Shown piece after piece: positions 32,414 through 44,241 of a DNA stretch of 64,000 nt (the first letter of the stretch is position 1; every line of letters begins with the position of its first letter). This stretch comes from Wyeomyia smithii (lineage: Eukaryota; Arthropoda; Insecta; Diptera; Culicidae). A program made the translations under genes and the position numbers. The notes below the pieces were generated by a model. That model was not told where the DNA came from, did no database searches, and saw nothing but the letters and a program-made list of their open reading frames with translations. The DNA lies in NCBI RefSeq assembly GCF_029784165.1, contig NC_073696.1, positions 169,808,912 to 169,872,911 of the forward strand, in the 5' to 3' direction.

Positions 32414-33226
32414 GATTTTCTCCTTCAGCTCGCCATGAAGGAAAGCTGTCTTCACATCCATCTGGTGGAAGAAGAAGCCTTCGTGTACGCCTATTGCGAG
32501 AATGATTCTGATTGTTGCGAGCTTTGCCACCGGAGCGTACGTTTCATCGTAGTCAAGTCCTGGTTTCTGAAGAAAACCTTTCGCAACGAGTCGGGCCTTG
32601 TAGCGCACTGCCCGTCCTTGCTCGTCCTCCTTCACTCGGAAAACCCACTTGATCTGTAACGGTTTGGCATTTGAGGGGCATGGTACCAGCTTCCACACTT
32701 GTTTGCGTACCATTGCGTCCAGCTCATCCTGAATGGCTTTCAGCCACTCGTCGCGATCCTCTCGGGTAAGCACATCTTGGAAGGTTTGAGGAACGTCTAG
32801 GGGGGAAGACAACGAGGCAGAGGTTTCTCGGAAACCAGTGATATAATCTATCAACTTACCCGGAAACCTGCGCTCTCGTTCACTGTGCCTCGACAACTCG
32901 CCATTAGCATTGTGTCTTTCTGATGGTGAAGGGAGCGCGTCGGACTGTTCAGTTTGCTGTTCGGTTGGTTCGTTCCACTCAGGATCCTCGGCTGATTCTT
33001 CACCTGAGCCATCATTTTCATTTTCTGACTGTTCGGTTTCAGGAACTTCTGATTCAACATCCCCCTCTTGCTCGTACGACGGCAACATCAGTAACGGTTT
33101 CTCCTCTTTTCTAAGCTCAGAGGCATACGGAAAACATTTTTCGTCGAAACGAACGTCACGAGCAATAATTATCTTTCTACTTTGACGATTCCAAAGGCGG
33201 TAACCATTTGGAGCATATCCAATCAT
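32414..33226 (-). pseudogene. copia-B RT N-terminal half
   Basis: It starts in the integrase tail (GYAPNGYRLWN) and runs through an acidic linker to RT motifs WVFRVKEDEQG, RYKARLVAKGF and QMDVKTAFLHGELKEKIYM. There the Jockey-type LINE interrupts it (TSD at 32401-32413). Residues after IYM in the open frame belong to the LINE 5' UTR. Confidence 0.92.
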
Positions 33227-34391
33227 GATTGCTTCTTGGCTTTTGGCGTTTAACTTCTTCCGGAGTTGCTCGGGGACCCATGCATCCGAAAATCCGAAGC
33301 TTTGATAGATCCGGCTTGAATCCCGTCCAACACTCGGCCGGCGTAGTACCTTCCATTACTGCTGCTGTCGGGCTACGGTTGATCAAATAAACTGCTGCTA
33401 GAGCTGCTTCACTCCACATTTGCTTTGGCATTGGCGAATCAATTAACATGGTTCGTACTTTTTCCACAAGCGTCCTGTTGAATCGCTCAGCAACGCCATT
33501 TTGTTGAGGCGTGTATGCGATGGTAGCTTCAACCTGGATACCCTTAGCTTTGTAAAACTTCTTTTGTGCTGTCGAACAGTATTCTCGGCCTTGGTCTACC
33601 GTCAACTTCGAGATTCGCAAACCGAATTGCGCAGTCACCAGCGCTTCGTACTCCAGAAACTTCTCGAAGACCTCCGACTTCCTCTTCATAAGGTAAATCA
33701 TGGCAAAATGTGTCTTGTCGTCGATGAATGACACGAAATACCTGGAACCATTCCAGACTGGAGGATCGATTGGACCGCAGACATCGGAATGAATCCGCTC
33801 GAGGGGTCGCTTTGCTCTTTTCCTTGTTCCATCGAAAGTGTCCCGACATTGCTTGCCCTGGGCACAGGCGTCGCAGAATCGATCCAGTCCCGGCTTGAAA
33901 TTCACACCGGTTACCATTTCATTCTGCACTAGCTTGGCCATTCCACCTTGACCGAGATGCCCCAGGCGGCGATGCCACAATTCGTTTTGGTCTACTTGGC
34001 AAACATTTGCAGTGGATCCAATCACCTTGATGTCAAGCTCGTAGAGGTTACCTTTCATCGGCGCCGTTGTTATGACAACGCCGTTTTTCTTCAGAACCGC
34101 CTTGTTCTGCAAGAACAGCACCTCCACACCACCAGCCGCCAATTTCTTCACCGATAGCAGGTTGTCACGAAGATCTGGTACAAACAGCACTCTTCGTACG
34201 TTAAGAAGCACGCCATGGTTGCTGTATCCATTCTTCTCGCCTTCTTGCCTCGCCACCAGATTTTGGCCATCCTTCGCCACGTTAATCACAACCGGGGGAT
34301 ACAGATTGTCAACCGAGTCGAAAAACGTCTTGACATTCACCAAATGGTCCGTAGCTCCGGAATCCAATTTGAAATTGATCGTTTCACCATT
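33177..34391 (-). pseudogene. copia-B protease and integrase
   Basis: Protease DSGATDH lies at the start. The GAG-pre-integrase finger (HRRLGHLG...CDACAQGK) follows, then integrase with HSDVCGP, TVDQGREYCS (the second Asp) and NGVAERFNRT (Glu). A frameshift near 33230-33280, just after RIFGCM, moves the frame to the next segment. Confidence 0.92.
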
Positions 34392-35177
34392 TTATTTCGC
34401 CGCACCTGCCCGATTCACCATGAAACTAACCGCATTTTGCCCTGTAGTAACATGCGCTTCCTTCTGCTTGCAATCTCTCTGCATGTGACCTGGTTTCCCG
34501 CATTTGTGGCATTTCCCATTGAATTTTCTACTATTTCCATCACGCTTGCGTTGCTGCTTGCCTGTAAACGCTGCTGGTTTTTTACTCGTTGAATCGCTTG
34601 TTCGATCAGCACGTTTCTGCTCTTCCGCCAAAAGCCTCTGCTTGACCACGTCCAGGGTAAGTTCGTCCTCCTTCATGTTTTTCAGCGCTGTCACTAATGT
34701 ATCGTACGAGTCCGGTAGGCTCAAGAAAAGCTGGGACACGAGATCTCCAGTCACAAGCGTTGCACCGGCCGTTTTTAGTTGCCGGAACAAATCATCAAAC
34801 GCTAGAAGGTGGGATCGCATTGATGTCCCTTCCTTCATTCGCAAACGTCCGAGCTGTTTTCTTAGTAGGGTTTGGCTGGCCACCGACTTCTTGGCGAAAA
34901 CTTCGTTGAGGCTCGTCCACATTTCCTTGGCGGTAGTCTTGTCCCGGACAACCTCCAGAACATCATCAGCCAGGAACCCGACGATCAAGCTCTTTGCCTT
35001 GCGGTCCACTTCCAGAAAAATCTTTCTCTCCGCTTCCGCCGCTGGAACGTCTTCCGTCAGCACCTGCAGTACGGCAGCCGCATTCAGGTACATTTTGACG
35101 CGAAAACTCCAATTCTCAAATCCAGGTCCACCGGAATATTGGGGAATTCTGTGTGCAGCTTCTTTCGGGGTGCCCAT
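34392..35177 (-). pseudogene. copia-B gag
   Basis: The 261-codon frame starts MGTPKEAAHRIPQYSGGP. It has the copia Gag body (LPDSYDTLVTAL) and a CCHC knuckle CHKCGKPGHMQRDC near its end. One TAA (34392-34394) cuts the gag-pol frame just before the protease (FKLDSGATDHL), which continues in frame. The gag itself is undamaged. Confidence 0.92.
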
Positions 35178-35181
35178 AACC

Positions 35182-35446
35182 TCTTGTTGGTAATACTCGA
35201 ACAGAAAGAAAAGACCGGTTTACAAATGACAGATTTATTTTATCTGTATCTTGGTACAGTTGAAAATGAACTAACTATTCCTGGGTGAAAATTCTTGCTT
35301 TTATACCCTCCCAGGATGTTTATATGTTACCAAAGTAACGACGCTCATGTACTACAGAAGAAGCCGTCAGCCTGGTTGTTATTTATGAGATATCCTTGAC
35401 AACTCAGATCCTGGCTTTGGTAAAACAACGGGTTGCTGTTTTCACA
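35182..35446 (-). repeat. 5' LTR of copia-B
   Basis: This is the 265-bp partner of 26585-26849. The adjacent primer-binding site (GGTTATGGGC, complement of 35172-35181) is consistent with copia-type initiator-Met half-tRNA priming. Confidence 0.94.
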
Positions 35447-36454
35447 GAAATTAATACTGATGGCGTCCGAAAGGTGGATGAGGCTGATCCAAATGAAGAA
35501 GAAATTTTATTACCGCTAGTGCATAATGAATTTGCTGAAGACAGTGACCCTAATGAATCAGATTTCGAAGGGTTTCCTTGTGACGATTTTCTACGACGAT
35601 CAAAGCGTGTAAATAAAACTACGCGTCCTCAACGACTGATCGAAGAAATAAATACAGTGCAGGTACAGGAGAAGAGCGAACCTTAGTCGTACAAAGAAGC
35701 AACATTGTGTGATCAAAAGCAACAGTGGCTGAGTGCAATGAAAGAAGAGCTTCAAGCGCATGAGAAACTGAATACTTGGGAGCTTGTTGATCTTCCAGAA
35801 GGTCGAAAAGCAATAGGAAGTCCATGGATATACAAAGTTAAGCGAAATGCGGATGGCAAAGTAATTAAGCACAAGGCGCGATTGGTGGCGCAGGGCTTTC
35901 GTCAAAAACTAGGCTTGGACTTCGAGGACGTATACGCACCAGTTGCGAAGCAAACTACTTTCAGAACACGCGATTGCTAGGCATATTGGAATGATTTTAA
36001 AGCATATTGACGTTAAAACTGCTTATTTGAACGGTCACCTCAACGAAGAAGTATATATGAAGCAGCCCCCCGGTTTTATAGCTGCTGGAGAGGAAACAAA
36101 AGTGTGTCGTCTACGCAAAAGTATATATGGGCTAAAACAGTCCGCTCGTTGCTGGAACCAGACGATAGAACATGTATTCAGAAACATCGGATTCAAGGCA
36201 AGCTCGGCTGACCCTTGCCTGTTTGTTGGCGAGAGGAATAAAAAGAAAATCTATATCATATTGTACGTCGATGATATAGTAATCAGCTGTGGGGATGAAA
36301 AAGAGACAGATAGAGTTTGGGAAGAGCTCAGTAAACATTTTGATATAACATGTCTTGGTCAAATTAGATACTTTCTGGGGTTGGAAATCGAGCGCCTAGC
36401 CGGGAAATATAGCATTTCGTTAGGAGGATACATACAGTTAATGTCCGAAAGAGT
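35447..36454 (+). pseudogene. copia-A RT, first part
   Basis: It begins in the integrase-RT linker (NTDGVRKVDEADPNEEE), has a TAG at 35684, then RT: WIYKVKRNADG, HKARLVAQGF, a frameshift near 35965, HIDVKTAYLNGHLNEEVYM, SIYGLKQSARCWNQ and YVDD (36264-36275). It stops at SERVGLG where the R1-type fragment is inserted. Confidence 0.92.
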
Positions 36455-36465
36455 TGGTTTAGGTG

Positions 36466-37040
36466 CTTTTACCCATGCTGAGCAACCTTAAGCTGAACAG
36501 CTAAAGCCCTTGGTCTCCCCGGGACCGCCGTTAGGCATTACTTCAGGGAGAGGGCCCGTCGTGCTTTTCGCACTTACCTCTATGGGTAGCAGAGCAGCCT
36601 ATACAGGCCAGTTAGTTAACTGTTAACTAACTGGGGCACATCGATGGTTTCCCGTCGATTGGAGCCCTGCAAAATACTAACGATCTGTGATGTGGCCGTG
36701 ATGACCGCATCCCAGATTTCCCTATTTTCGCACATCCTACGCACGATGTTCTCTGGCGTGGTGTCCATCCCACTTATTGCCAGCATTTCGAACCGTTCCC
36801 GCTCGAAACGCGGACATGTGAAGAACACATGCTCCGCGTTTTCTTCCGCACCCGTACAAGCGGGGCACATAGGGGACTCGGCGTACCCGAACCTATGCAG
36901 GTACTGCCTAAAGCAGCCATGGCCTGACAGGATCTGTGTCAGATTGAAGGTTACTTCCCCATGGCGTCTATTAATCCAGCATGCTAACTCTGGAATGAGT
37001 CGTTTCGTCCATCTACCTTTTGTAGTGTTGGACCATTTCC
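36466..37040 (-). mobile_element. R1-clade LINE 3' fragment in copia-A
   Basis: The flanking 11-bp TSD TGGTTTRGGTG (36455-36465, 37041-37051) has one mismatch. The minus-strand frame 36870-36616 and its upstream continuation encode the R1-type ORF2 C-terminus: LSGHGCFRQYL, CPACTGAEENAEHVFFTCPRF (a Cys-His finger). It is 5'-truncated to 575 bp. Removing it rejoins copia-A as VGLGEAKSVRTPMD. Confidence 0.9.
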
Positions 37041-37051
37041 TGGTTTGGGTG

Positions 37052-37477
37052 AGGCAAAATCTGTACGTACACCTATGGACGAGCTTTACGCTAGAGGCGA
37101 ATCAGAAAGCGTACCGTTAGCTGACAACATCGCTTATAGGAGTTTGGTAGGAGCTTTTCTATATGTCGCGGTCAACACACGGCCAGACATTGCTGCTGCA
37201 GTTTCCATTTTAGGACGGAAATTAAATCAGCCTACCGAGGCTGACTGGATTGCCGCCAAACGAGTGGTAAGGTATTTACGCGGAACTATGAACTGGAAGT
37301 TATCTTTCGATGGATCATCGTTTTCCGTTTATGGATATTCAGACGCGAATTGGGCAGAAAATCGCGGTACCCGAAAGTCAACATCCGGATATGTGTTCAT
37401 TTTAGCTGGAGCAGCAATTTCCTGGAGAAGTCGCCAGCAGAGCACAGTAGCACTTTCCTCTTTGGAATCAGAGTACA
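37052..37477 (+). pseudogene. copia-A RT end and RNase H, first part
   Basis: It continues with AKSVRTPMDELYARG, NTRPDIAAAVSILG, RVVRYLRGT, YSDANWAEN and QSTVALSSLESEY. It is cut after codons GAG TAC A by the TA-flanked element at 37480. Confidence 0.93.
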
Positions 37478-38516
37478 TACCCGATCAGGAGAGCATAACT
37501 AAAAAATTACAAAATACTATCAACGCAAGATACAAATAACATATCTTGATACAATTTTTTATTTTTCCATATAATTTTGATAACAAAATTGAATCTGAAT
37601 GAGTTATAATAACAAAACCTGAAATGAAGTAGTTCTGTAACAAGTCTCACTAATTTTTCGTTTTTATCAAAACCTGTTGTTTCTAACAATGTTTGTTATT
37701 ATACTACAGGGTGGCCACTCATTTTACATTATCGAGTTCCCGCATTTTTCCCGACTTTTTCCCGCATGATTGCAAGAAATTCCCGATTGTCAAAAAAAGT
37801 AACTAGGTTATGTTCTATCGACAATTGAACGCCAATTTTTGAACCTTAAATTGGAAGTAATAGCGCATATCACTTCTACCGAATTTGCTCGGGACATTCT
37901 ACACAAACAGTTGATTAGTCACATAAAATGCAACTTTTGTCTTTCCATGGTAAACAGGTTAAATATATTTTTTGCTTTCTGGGTTGGGTTTCGGCTACGC
38001 AGTCTGTCACGGATTCAAAACGGGTGTTTTCTACAAATGGGGTCGAAGAATCTGGGGTTGGAAATCGACAAATTTATTTTTAATTTCTTTTAAACTTTTC
38101 AAGAAAAAAAAAAATTTCCTGAAATTTTCCCAAATCCTTTTATTAGGATTTTTTTCTAAAGAATTTTTAGTTTTTATTTCTCCATGATCATCAATGTTCA
38201 GTTTAAAGTATGCAGTTTTTAAAAAATATAATATTTTTCAAAAATCAGCTCTTTGAAATGTTTAATTTAGAATATTTTTAATACTCAACTACTACCAACA
38301 ACTTTGCCGAAAACATCGCACCAATCAAACAAATCCTTCCGTGTTCAAATAATCAACGTTGTAACATTTGGCAACTTAGAATTAAAAAAATAAGCCTTTT
38401 GAGATATTCAATCAATTTTTCAAATAGAACTACCATCTACAACTTTGCCTGAAACATCACACCAATCAATTATTTTGGCTTTTAGAATATTTAAAGTATT
38501 TTTGTTTATTGGCCAC

Positions 38517-38662
38517 AGATTTAGCAGCCAACTGTTTAGTGTACGGGGCGATTGCGGGGCTAGCGCTACGATCCTGCAGACACTGACAGTCTCTCTCGAG
38601 CTGAGACACAAACCTACGACGATTGACTAGTTAGGCCAGCATCGTACCCTAAGATCAGTTGC
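38517..38662 (-). mobile_element. tRNA-derived SINE, copy 3, 3'-truncated
   Basis: This is the reverse complement of the SINE at 4487: CTAACTAGTCAATCG anticodon-like arm, diverged B box (GGTTTGTGTCT), and the AGGATCGTAGCGCTAGCCCCG body. It lacks the ATGTAGCACCAAGGC 3' end, and the B box is mutated, so it is older than copies 1 and 2. Confidence 0.8.
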
Positions 38663-38931
38663 AAAACAAAAAGCATGTAAAAAGTCGTATGCAGCAACAA
38701 ATAAAATAAATAAAATGTTTTCTTGAAAAACCTCGCAAACGATTATGCTGTTTTCTAAGAACCTTTCTGATTGTATTTACATCTAAAATAGTTTTTTACC
38801 TTTGTTATACTAAACATTATACTAAACAAAGGTTATAAAATCGGTCGAAAAACGCAAAATAGATCCATGATCCGGAGGGCCGAATCGTATATACCATTCG
38901 ACTCAGCTCGACGAACTGAGCAATGTCTGTT

Positions 38932-38990
38932 CGTGTGTATGTGTGTGTGTGTGTATGTGTGTGTGTATGTATGTATGTTGTCTGTATGTA
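38932..38990. repeat. GT/ATGT microsatellite
   Basis: Alternating GTGTGT and GTATGTATG runs cover about 59 bp. They lie beside an AGCTCGACGAACTGAG block that recurs near 56400 next to a CA run, so the microsatellite is part of a dispersed repeat. A weaker copy follows at 39250-39310. Confidence 0.85.
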
Positions 38991-39787
38991 TGTGCCGCAA
39001 AATACTAACGCACCTTTCTTACAGAACGCAATATCCGATTTTAATGATCTTATACGCAAACGAAAGCTACTGTGCTCCCCCAGAATGCTACCGAGTGGAT
39101 TTTTGATTAGTGGCTTAGATTTTAAAATATTGATCAAAGAGTATTTTTTATAAGAGACATTTAACTTTTAAGGTAAAATTAATGGCACGGAGAGCCACCG
39201 GAGGGTATACAACATACCAGTTTACTTAGATCGACGAATTGAACAATTTATGCATGTTTGTGTTTGTGTGCCTGTACGTATGTATGTGTAAATATGTTGT
39301 TTATATGTGTAGTATATTAAAATCGACCCAAAAAAAGAAAAATAATAAAAAAACACTCTTTTTACAGAACGTTTATTCCGATTTTGATGTTCGCATGCTT
39401 AAATGAAAACCCCAGAGCTCTTTGAAAATCATACTGAGTGCGATCTTTTATTGGTTGCTTGAACTGTAGAGTTTTGACCAAAGTATATTTTAGACATGGG
39501 ATATTTTACTTCCAGTATAATTTTTCTTTCTCACTGCTCTTTCTTCTTCTGTATCCCTCTTATTTTCGTATCGCTATTTATTTCTCAAAGGAAACCAACT
39601 ATCATCGACAACTTTTCATAATCTTTACACTCTTCATAGTGCGTCATAACTGGTGTAAATAAATTACCCTTTAGCTTTATCTTGAAAATTTGAACCAGAA
39701 TCTAGAAGAAACTGCAATGCTTACTTAGCTCCTTATCTTCCAAAGCTTCCGTGCTCACTTCTTATAAAATATATACTAAATTGTACG
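38991..39787. other. AT-rich repeat DNA, no gene
   Basis: Two diverged copies of a unit (38870-39150 and 39180-39480), each with a TGTATGTATGT run then CTTTTTACAGAACG and an ATTTTGATG block, show this is tandemly repeated non-coding DNA. No ORF is supported. Confidence 0.45.
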
Positions 39788-40344
39788 TTGAACCCTAAGA
39801 CAAGACGTGACAGCTGGTCACCGTTACATTCAACCAATTTGAACCGGCTGCTTATTGGCTGAATTCGATAACGCAATCATCACGTAGAAAATACAACGAG
39901 GTTACTTTTCACTTTAAAGTAGTGATGCTGGAGAGTCAGAATTTAGCTATTTTAATTGTTCATAAATAATGATGCAAAAGTATGCAAGGTAGATACATGA
40001 TATTACCGAGTAATGTATTTCACTGTTATAACTTTAAAAATGCATTGATTAATCGTTTATTACTATTTCGGTTGAAGTCCAAGAACTTAGAAAGAAAAAG
40101 TTTGGGTACCAAGAAACTTAGGAAGAAAAAATTTGATAATAGAAGTATGCTTCATTGAACATAAAACAATAAATAAGAATTGAGTATTATTCGCCTATAT
40201 ATTTTCATTGACCTGCAGAAGTTGTTAAAAATAATCATTCTGGCATCAACGGTATGGAACGTTCAAAAAAATTTCGACGGGGATGACGGCCGTTACGAAA
40301 AGAAAAAGAAGAAGCCAGCTGTCGCGTCTTGTCTTAGGTTGAAC
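39788..40344. mobile_element. 557-bp MITE with CTAAGACAAGACG ends
   Basis: Left CTAAGACAAGACGTGACAGC and right GCTGTCGCGTCTTGTCTTAG are inverted repeats extending about 30 bp with one substitution and one indel. Outer bases are GAACC/GGTTGAAC. There is no coding sequence and no TSD identified. Confidence 0.7.
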
Positions 40345-41980
40345 CTAGATTTGCGAAGAGTAAGAAACATTTACAGCTTTCGGGAGCCAAGCATTGTAGT
40401 AAAATCTGATCCCACAGTGTGCAAATGTAAAACAATTAGTTGTAAAATTCTTCAATTGAACACTTATTTTATGTTTTAAATTTGTGACCAGGAATCTATT
40501 TTAGTTGATGAACGTAATCGGCAAAATAAGGAAAAAGTGTTGAAGCAACTCTACATGGCTCTACACGTTTACTAGTGTGCGCAGGTGAAAAGTCACTTAT
40601 CTCTATGAATGATACAATATGCTCATGTAAGATATAAATATTGCTTTCTAATTCAAGACTAAGTACAAACAAAGTATCCATGTTATTCCACTTCTCGTTA
40701 TCGCAGCAAGATTTGAAAAGTCTTTATTCCGGATTTTTTCATACAGCCTAGGCCTTCGAAAAGAATAATGTTCTCGCCTACACTCTGAAAATCCAAAATT
40801 CTCAATTATCGTGGAGAGCCTTCATTTTCAGATAATGCATTTGAGATAGAATTAAATTGACAACTTTCATCAATAGCTATATTTTTTTCCTGTATAATTC
40901 TGAACTATATTTTGAAAGCAGGTTTGTAGAAGTTTGCTTCAATTCGTAAAAAAAACTTGATGCTGATTCATGAATCTAGGTTCTGCGATTTCTGAAAATA
41001 AAGCGAATAAGCAGAACCGCATTAAACTAGCATACATGCTTGCTGTTCTAGTGTGAAATCAGCATCTATTACTGTTTCCCCACGTTCGATTATCTCAAAA
41101 AAAATTTAATTGCTTCTAGCCAGCATTTAAAAATTGGTTTGTGATCGAAAAAATAAGATTCATGTACTCCAGTGATAACATTCATATTATTTCGAAAACC
41201 ACGTCAAGCATTAATTCAATGATCGTCTTTGGTTAACGTTCTGAAAACTAATTTTTAAATTCATTTCATTCATTATTGAAATTGGACTTACGTTGGTATA
41301 CGATTTGTAATTGACTGGCCTAATATGTATAAAGTAATAGTTAGTATAATAAAGGTTTCTGCACCACTAGGTGGATTAATTCAGGTTTTTTTGAGTCAAA
41401 TTGTATAATTTACAGAAAAATATACGAATTTGAAATGTGTCCAAAAATTAGTTTTTCAAAAAATTCCAAAATAATGTAATAATGTTCAAGTTTAGGGCAA
41501 GTTTGTAATGTTTTTTCACAATTAACTGCCCCGCATAGCAAGTTCGTCCCAAACCCAATTTTTCACCAGCATTGAGTTTCTAAACGGAAATGGTAGCTAG
41601 TTTCGCTAGAGTTCGCCAAATATTTCTTCAAAAAGACTAGCTGAAATAAAAATCTATTTGAAAAACTGGAGAATCAGAACTGTGTGTCACATCCTCAATT
41701 TGTTTATTCAAATAACTACTAATAACTAGTAATGTTAGTAAGATTGTACAGTGAATCTTGTTTTGCATTGCTGTTAGAAATTGAAACAATTTCTATTGTA
41801 CATATGAGAATTTATGATTGATTCTCTCACTAAAAACGTTTTCTCGATAAACTGGCAACTTCCATTCCCAGACTCCGGGCCGATTTTCGACCCCGGTTTC
41901 AATTCGCTTTGCCATTTTGAGAAATGCCACAGAGTCAATTCAATTTTTATAGATAACACCAGATTTCGACGTTTTATGCT
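40345..41980. other. non-coding stretch, nothing recognised
   Basis: AT-rich sequence with only short ORFs lacking domains. A GCACCACTAGGTGGATTAA block near 41360 looks repeat-derived. No gene supported. Confidence 0.4.
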
Positions 41981-42142
41981 TGTAGTATAGTAATCAGCCT
42001 ATGTAGATGTAATATCCTATGATTCATGTGTGTGAGTAAAAGGCTAAGGTGAGAGAGTACACATAATAAAGGGGAGTAGTGATTTAGACAGCAATCGGTA
42101 ACGACGTGTTTGATTTCCTCTCTGACTGACCTCGATACTACA
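41981..42142 (+). repeat. 5' LTR of Mag-like gypsy
   Basis: It starts TGTAGTATAGTAATCAGCC and ends GATACTACA, with inverted termini TGTAGTA/TACTACA. The first 85 bp are repeated at 52220. Confidence 0.92.
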
Positions 42143-42230
42143 TTTGGCGACGAGGATTTAAAATGGCGAATTCATTTGGTGAGTATAGGAAAAAAAAGGT
42201 GTACAAATTTATAATATCACGACATAATGA

Positions 42231-42470
42231 TAATGAAATGGATCAGTCGCTTGAATGCGGTAAAAAAAATTGAGTCTGACTCCATTCTGCGTAATAGCAG
42301 GAAACGTATATGAAATGGATCAGTCGCTTGAATGCGGTAAAATTGAGTCTGATTCCATTCTGCGTAGAGGCAGGAAATTGAGTCGAAATAGAACTGTCGC
42401 TTAAATGCGGAAAATTGGAAGTCTAGTTCTATTCTGCAAAATAGCAGGAAAATGTCAAGACGGAACCATC
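42231..42470. repeat. degenerate tandem repeat, about 70-bp unit
   Basis: The unit GAAATGGATCAGTCGCTTGA...ATTCTGCGTA.AGCAGG occurs twice with high identity (42236 and 42311). It is followed by two diverged versions (42384 and 42456) that keep GTCGCTTAAATGCG and TATTCTGC. It lies just after the gypsy gag start. Origin unknown. Confidence 0.75.
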
Positions 42471-44241
42471 GCTTAAATGTGAACGGGATAATAATGCCTG
42501 AAATAGACGGCGGAAAAAAAATGAGATTAATTTCCAACGCCAGTGAGACTTCAAGATAGAAGGAAAAAAAAATGGCTTTGCATATGACGGTAACCAGTCC
42601 ATTCTGCAAAGGCAGAGAGTGTGTGTATGATGAACATTAAATATAATCGTCGAAAAATGGCAGGAGAGTGAGTGAGCGACGGAGTTGAAATCGTGAGAGA
42701 GACAAAAGAAAAAGTACAGTTCTACAACTACCACCACGCTGAACGAGGCAAGCGGTTTTTTTTATTCTTGTTTCTCCCTGAGACTGATGTCAAAACCTTC
42801 GTTTCGGTTCAACTCGGCTACCAGTGATGTTTTGTACTACTCTTCACTGCTCTCCATTCTCGCCCACACTCACCAGTATCGTCGATTTAAGAAGAAAAAA
42901 AAAAGTTTGGGATGTGTACAGAGCGGTAATTCTTGTCTATGTGTTTTTATTATTTACAGACATGATCCGCTCTCTTGGATTGCAATTGCAAGCTTTCGAT
43001 TACGCAACTCATACCGACGACCAGCGATGGAAACGAAACGATTATGACCCGATTGTCGTTTTGTCCCAAACTGTACAGATTGCGATGTGTTCAAGTAATG
43101 AATAAACTTGAATCCTCTCAGTACGTAACAAAATGTTGATGCATTGCTCACTCGGAAATAATAAATACATAACTAGACTATATACAGCTCTTAGAAGAGA
43201 ATGATCCGCGCAACTCGTTGTGTTTTTTTCTCCGTACGTGGCTCGTCGCACGAGGAAAAACGATAGCAAAAGAGAATAATAAACTTGACTTGTCCCCTTC
43301 GCATCACAGTGACGCAATAGCAATGCTGTGGTACGGTGACGGCGGGAGGGAGAGTTATTTTAGGCTATCGGACTACTTGGGCAACGATTGTTTTCAGCAG
43401 GTTTGCTACACCAATTAATGAAAAACTGCTGGAGTAGTGTGAAACATGATATTATATAATATTTTTTTGTTTTATTCATTTAAAAAAAAGGCTGCTTAAG
43501 CAGGTAATGCAGAAATTAATAGGTACCAAACTTTGCTATTATTCAATTAACCGAATTAACCTACGTTAAGCTTGCGGTTATGCCGAAAAATTTATCTACC
43601 TCTCGTTTTGGTTATGGTTTGGTGAATGGAACATTTTCCTCATATTAATTTCAGAGGTAGTGCTAAGAGGAGAGAGAGAGAAGGTGGCTACCTGATATAA
43701 ATAAATTTAAAAAACGCAAGCTTGGCATAGTTTGCGTGATTAATAGTAGACACTCAAATGCTTGAACCTATCTCTTAAAGCTAAATTCTTTTTAGTCGTA
43801 TTGAACTAAGATTTTTAGTAAACATAACAATAATTCTTTTCAAGCAACAATAAGTTTCAGGGTACCTACGTGTAATATTTTATTTTTTTATCGTTTCCTT
43901 TCGGATTGACTTTTTACAAAGAATCACTTCGTTACTTATTGTTACGTAGGAGGGAGGGAGGGGGGGGGGGGTAGTAGAGACAGTTACGTAACTATCATGT
44001 TTGCTCGAAATTGAAAATTTCGGAGAGGAGTCAGACTGATTAGTGGTAAGTAATTTTAGGGGGGGGGGGGAGTCATGTCGAACGCTACCTATCGTTACAT
44101 AGGAGGGGGGGGGGTCTGAAATCTAGATTTTCAGCGTTACGTAATTTGTAATATAACACGTCGATGTTGCACCATCATGTTTCATATCAGAGCAATTCCA
44201 TCACAAAACCGGGCAATCAATTTAGTCGACCATTGCAAATA
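42471..44241. other. non-coding insertion DNA with poly-G tracts
   Basis: No domain-bearing ORF is seen. From 43940 to 44115 three G runs of about 10-13 bases follow ACGTAGG/ACATAGG-like sequence, and TTACGTAA palindromes lie near both ends (43946, 44144), suggesting a MITE with TTACGTA-type ends. The rest (42471-43900) is unrecognised. Confidence 0.4.

Larger units (their letters stand above)
26585..35446 (-). mobile_element. copia-B, Ty1/copia element nested in copia-A
   Basis: Two 265-bp LTRs are flanked by the 5-bp TSD GAAAT (26580-26584 and 35447-35451). On the minus strand a primer-binding site GGTTATGGGC follows the 5' LTR, and the polypurine tract GGGAGGGGG precedes the 3' LTR. Removing it rejoins copia-A codons across the junction (about 26584/35447). 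It is itself split by a Jockey-type LINE. Confidence 0.96.

Noticed and set aside
34504..35193. 229-aa plus-strand ORF
   Set aside because: Antisense to copia-B gag, which has a CCHC knuckle and family-typical residues.
38932..38990. CRISPR-like or functional repeat array
   Set aside because: It is a GT/ATGT microsatellite in eukaryotic repeat DNA.
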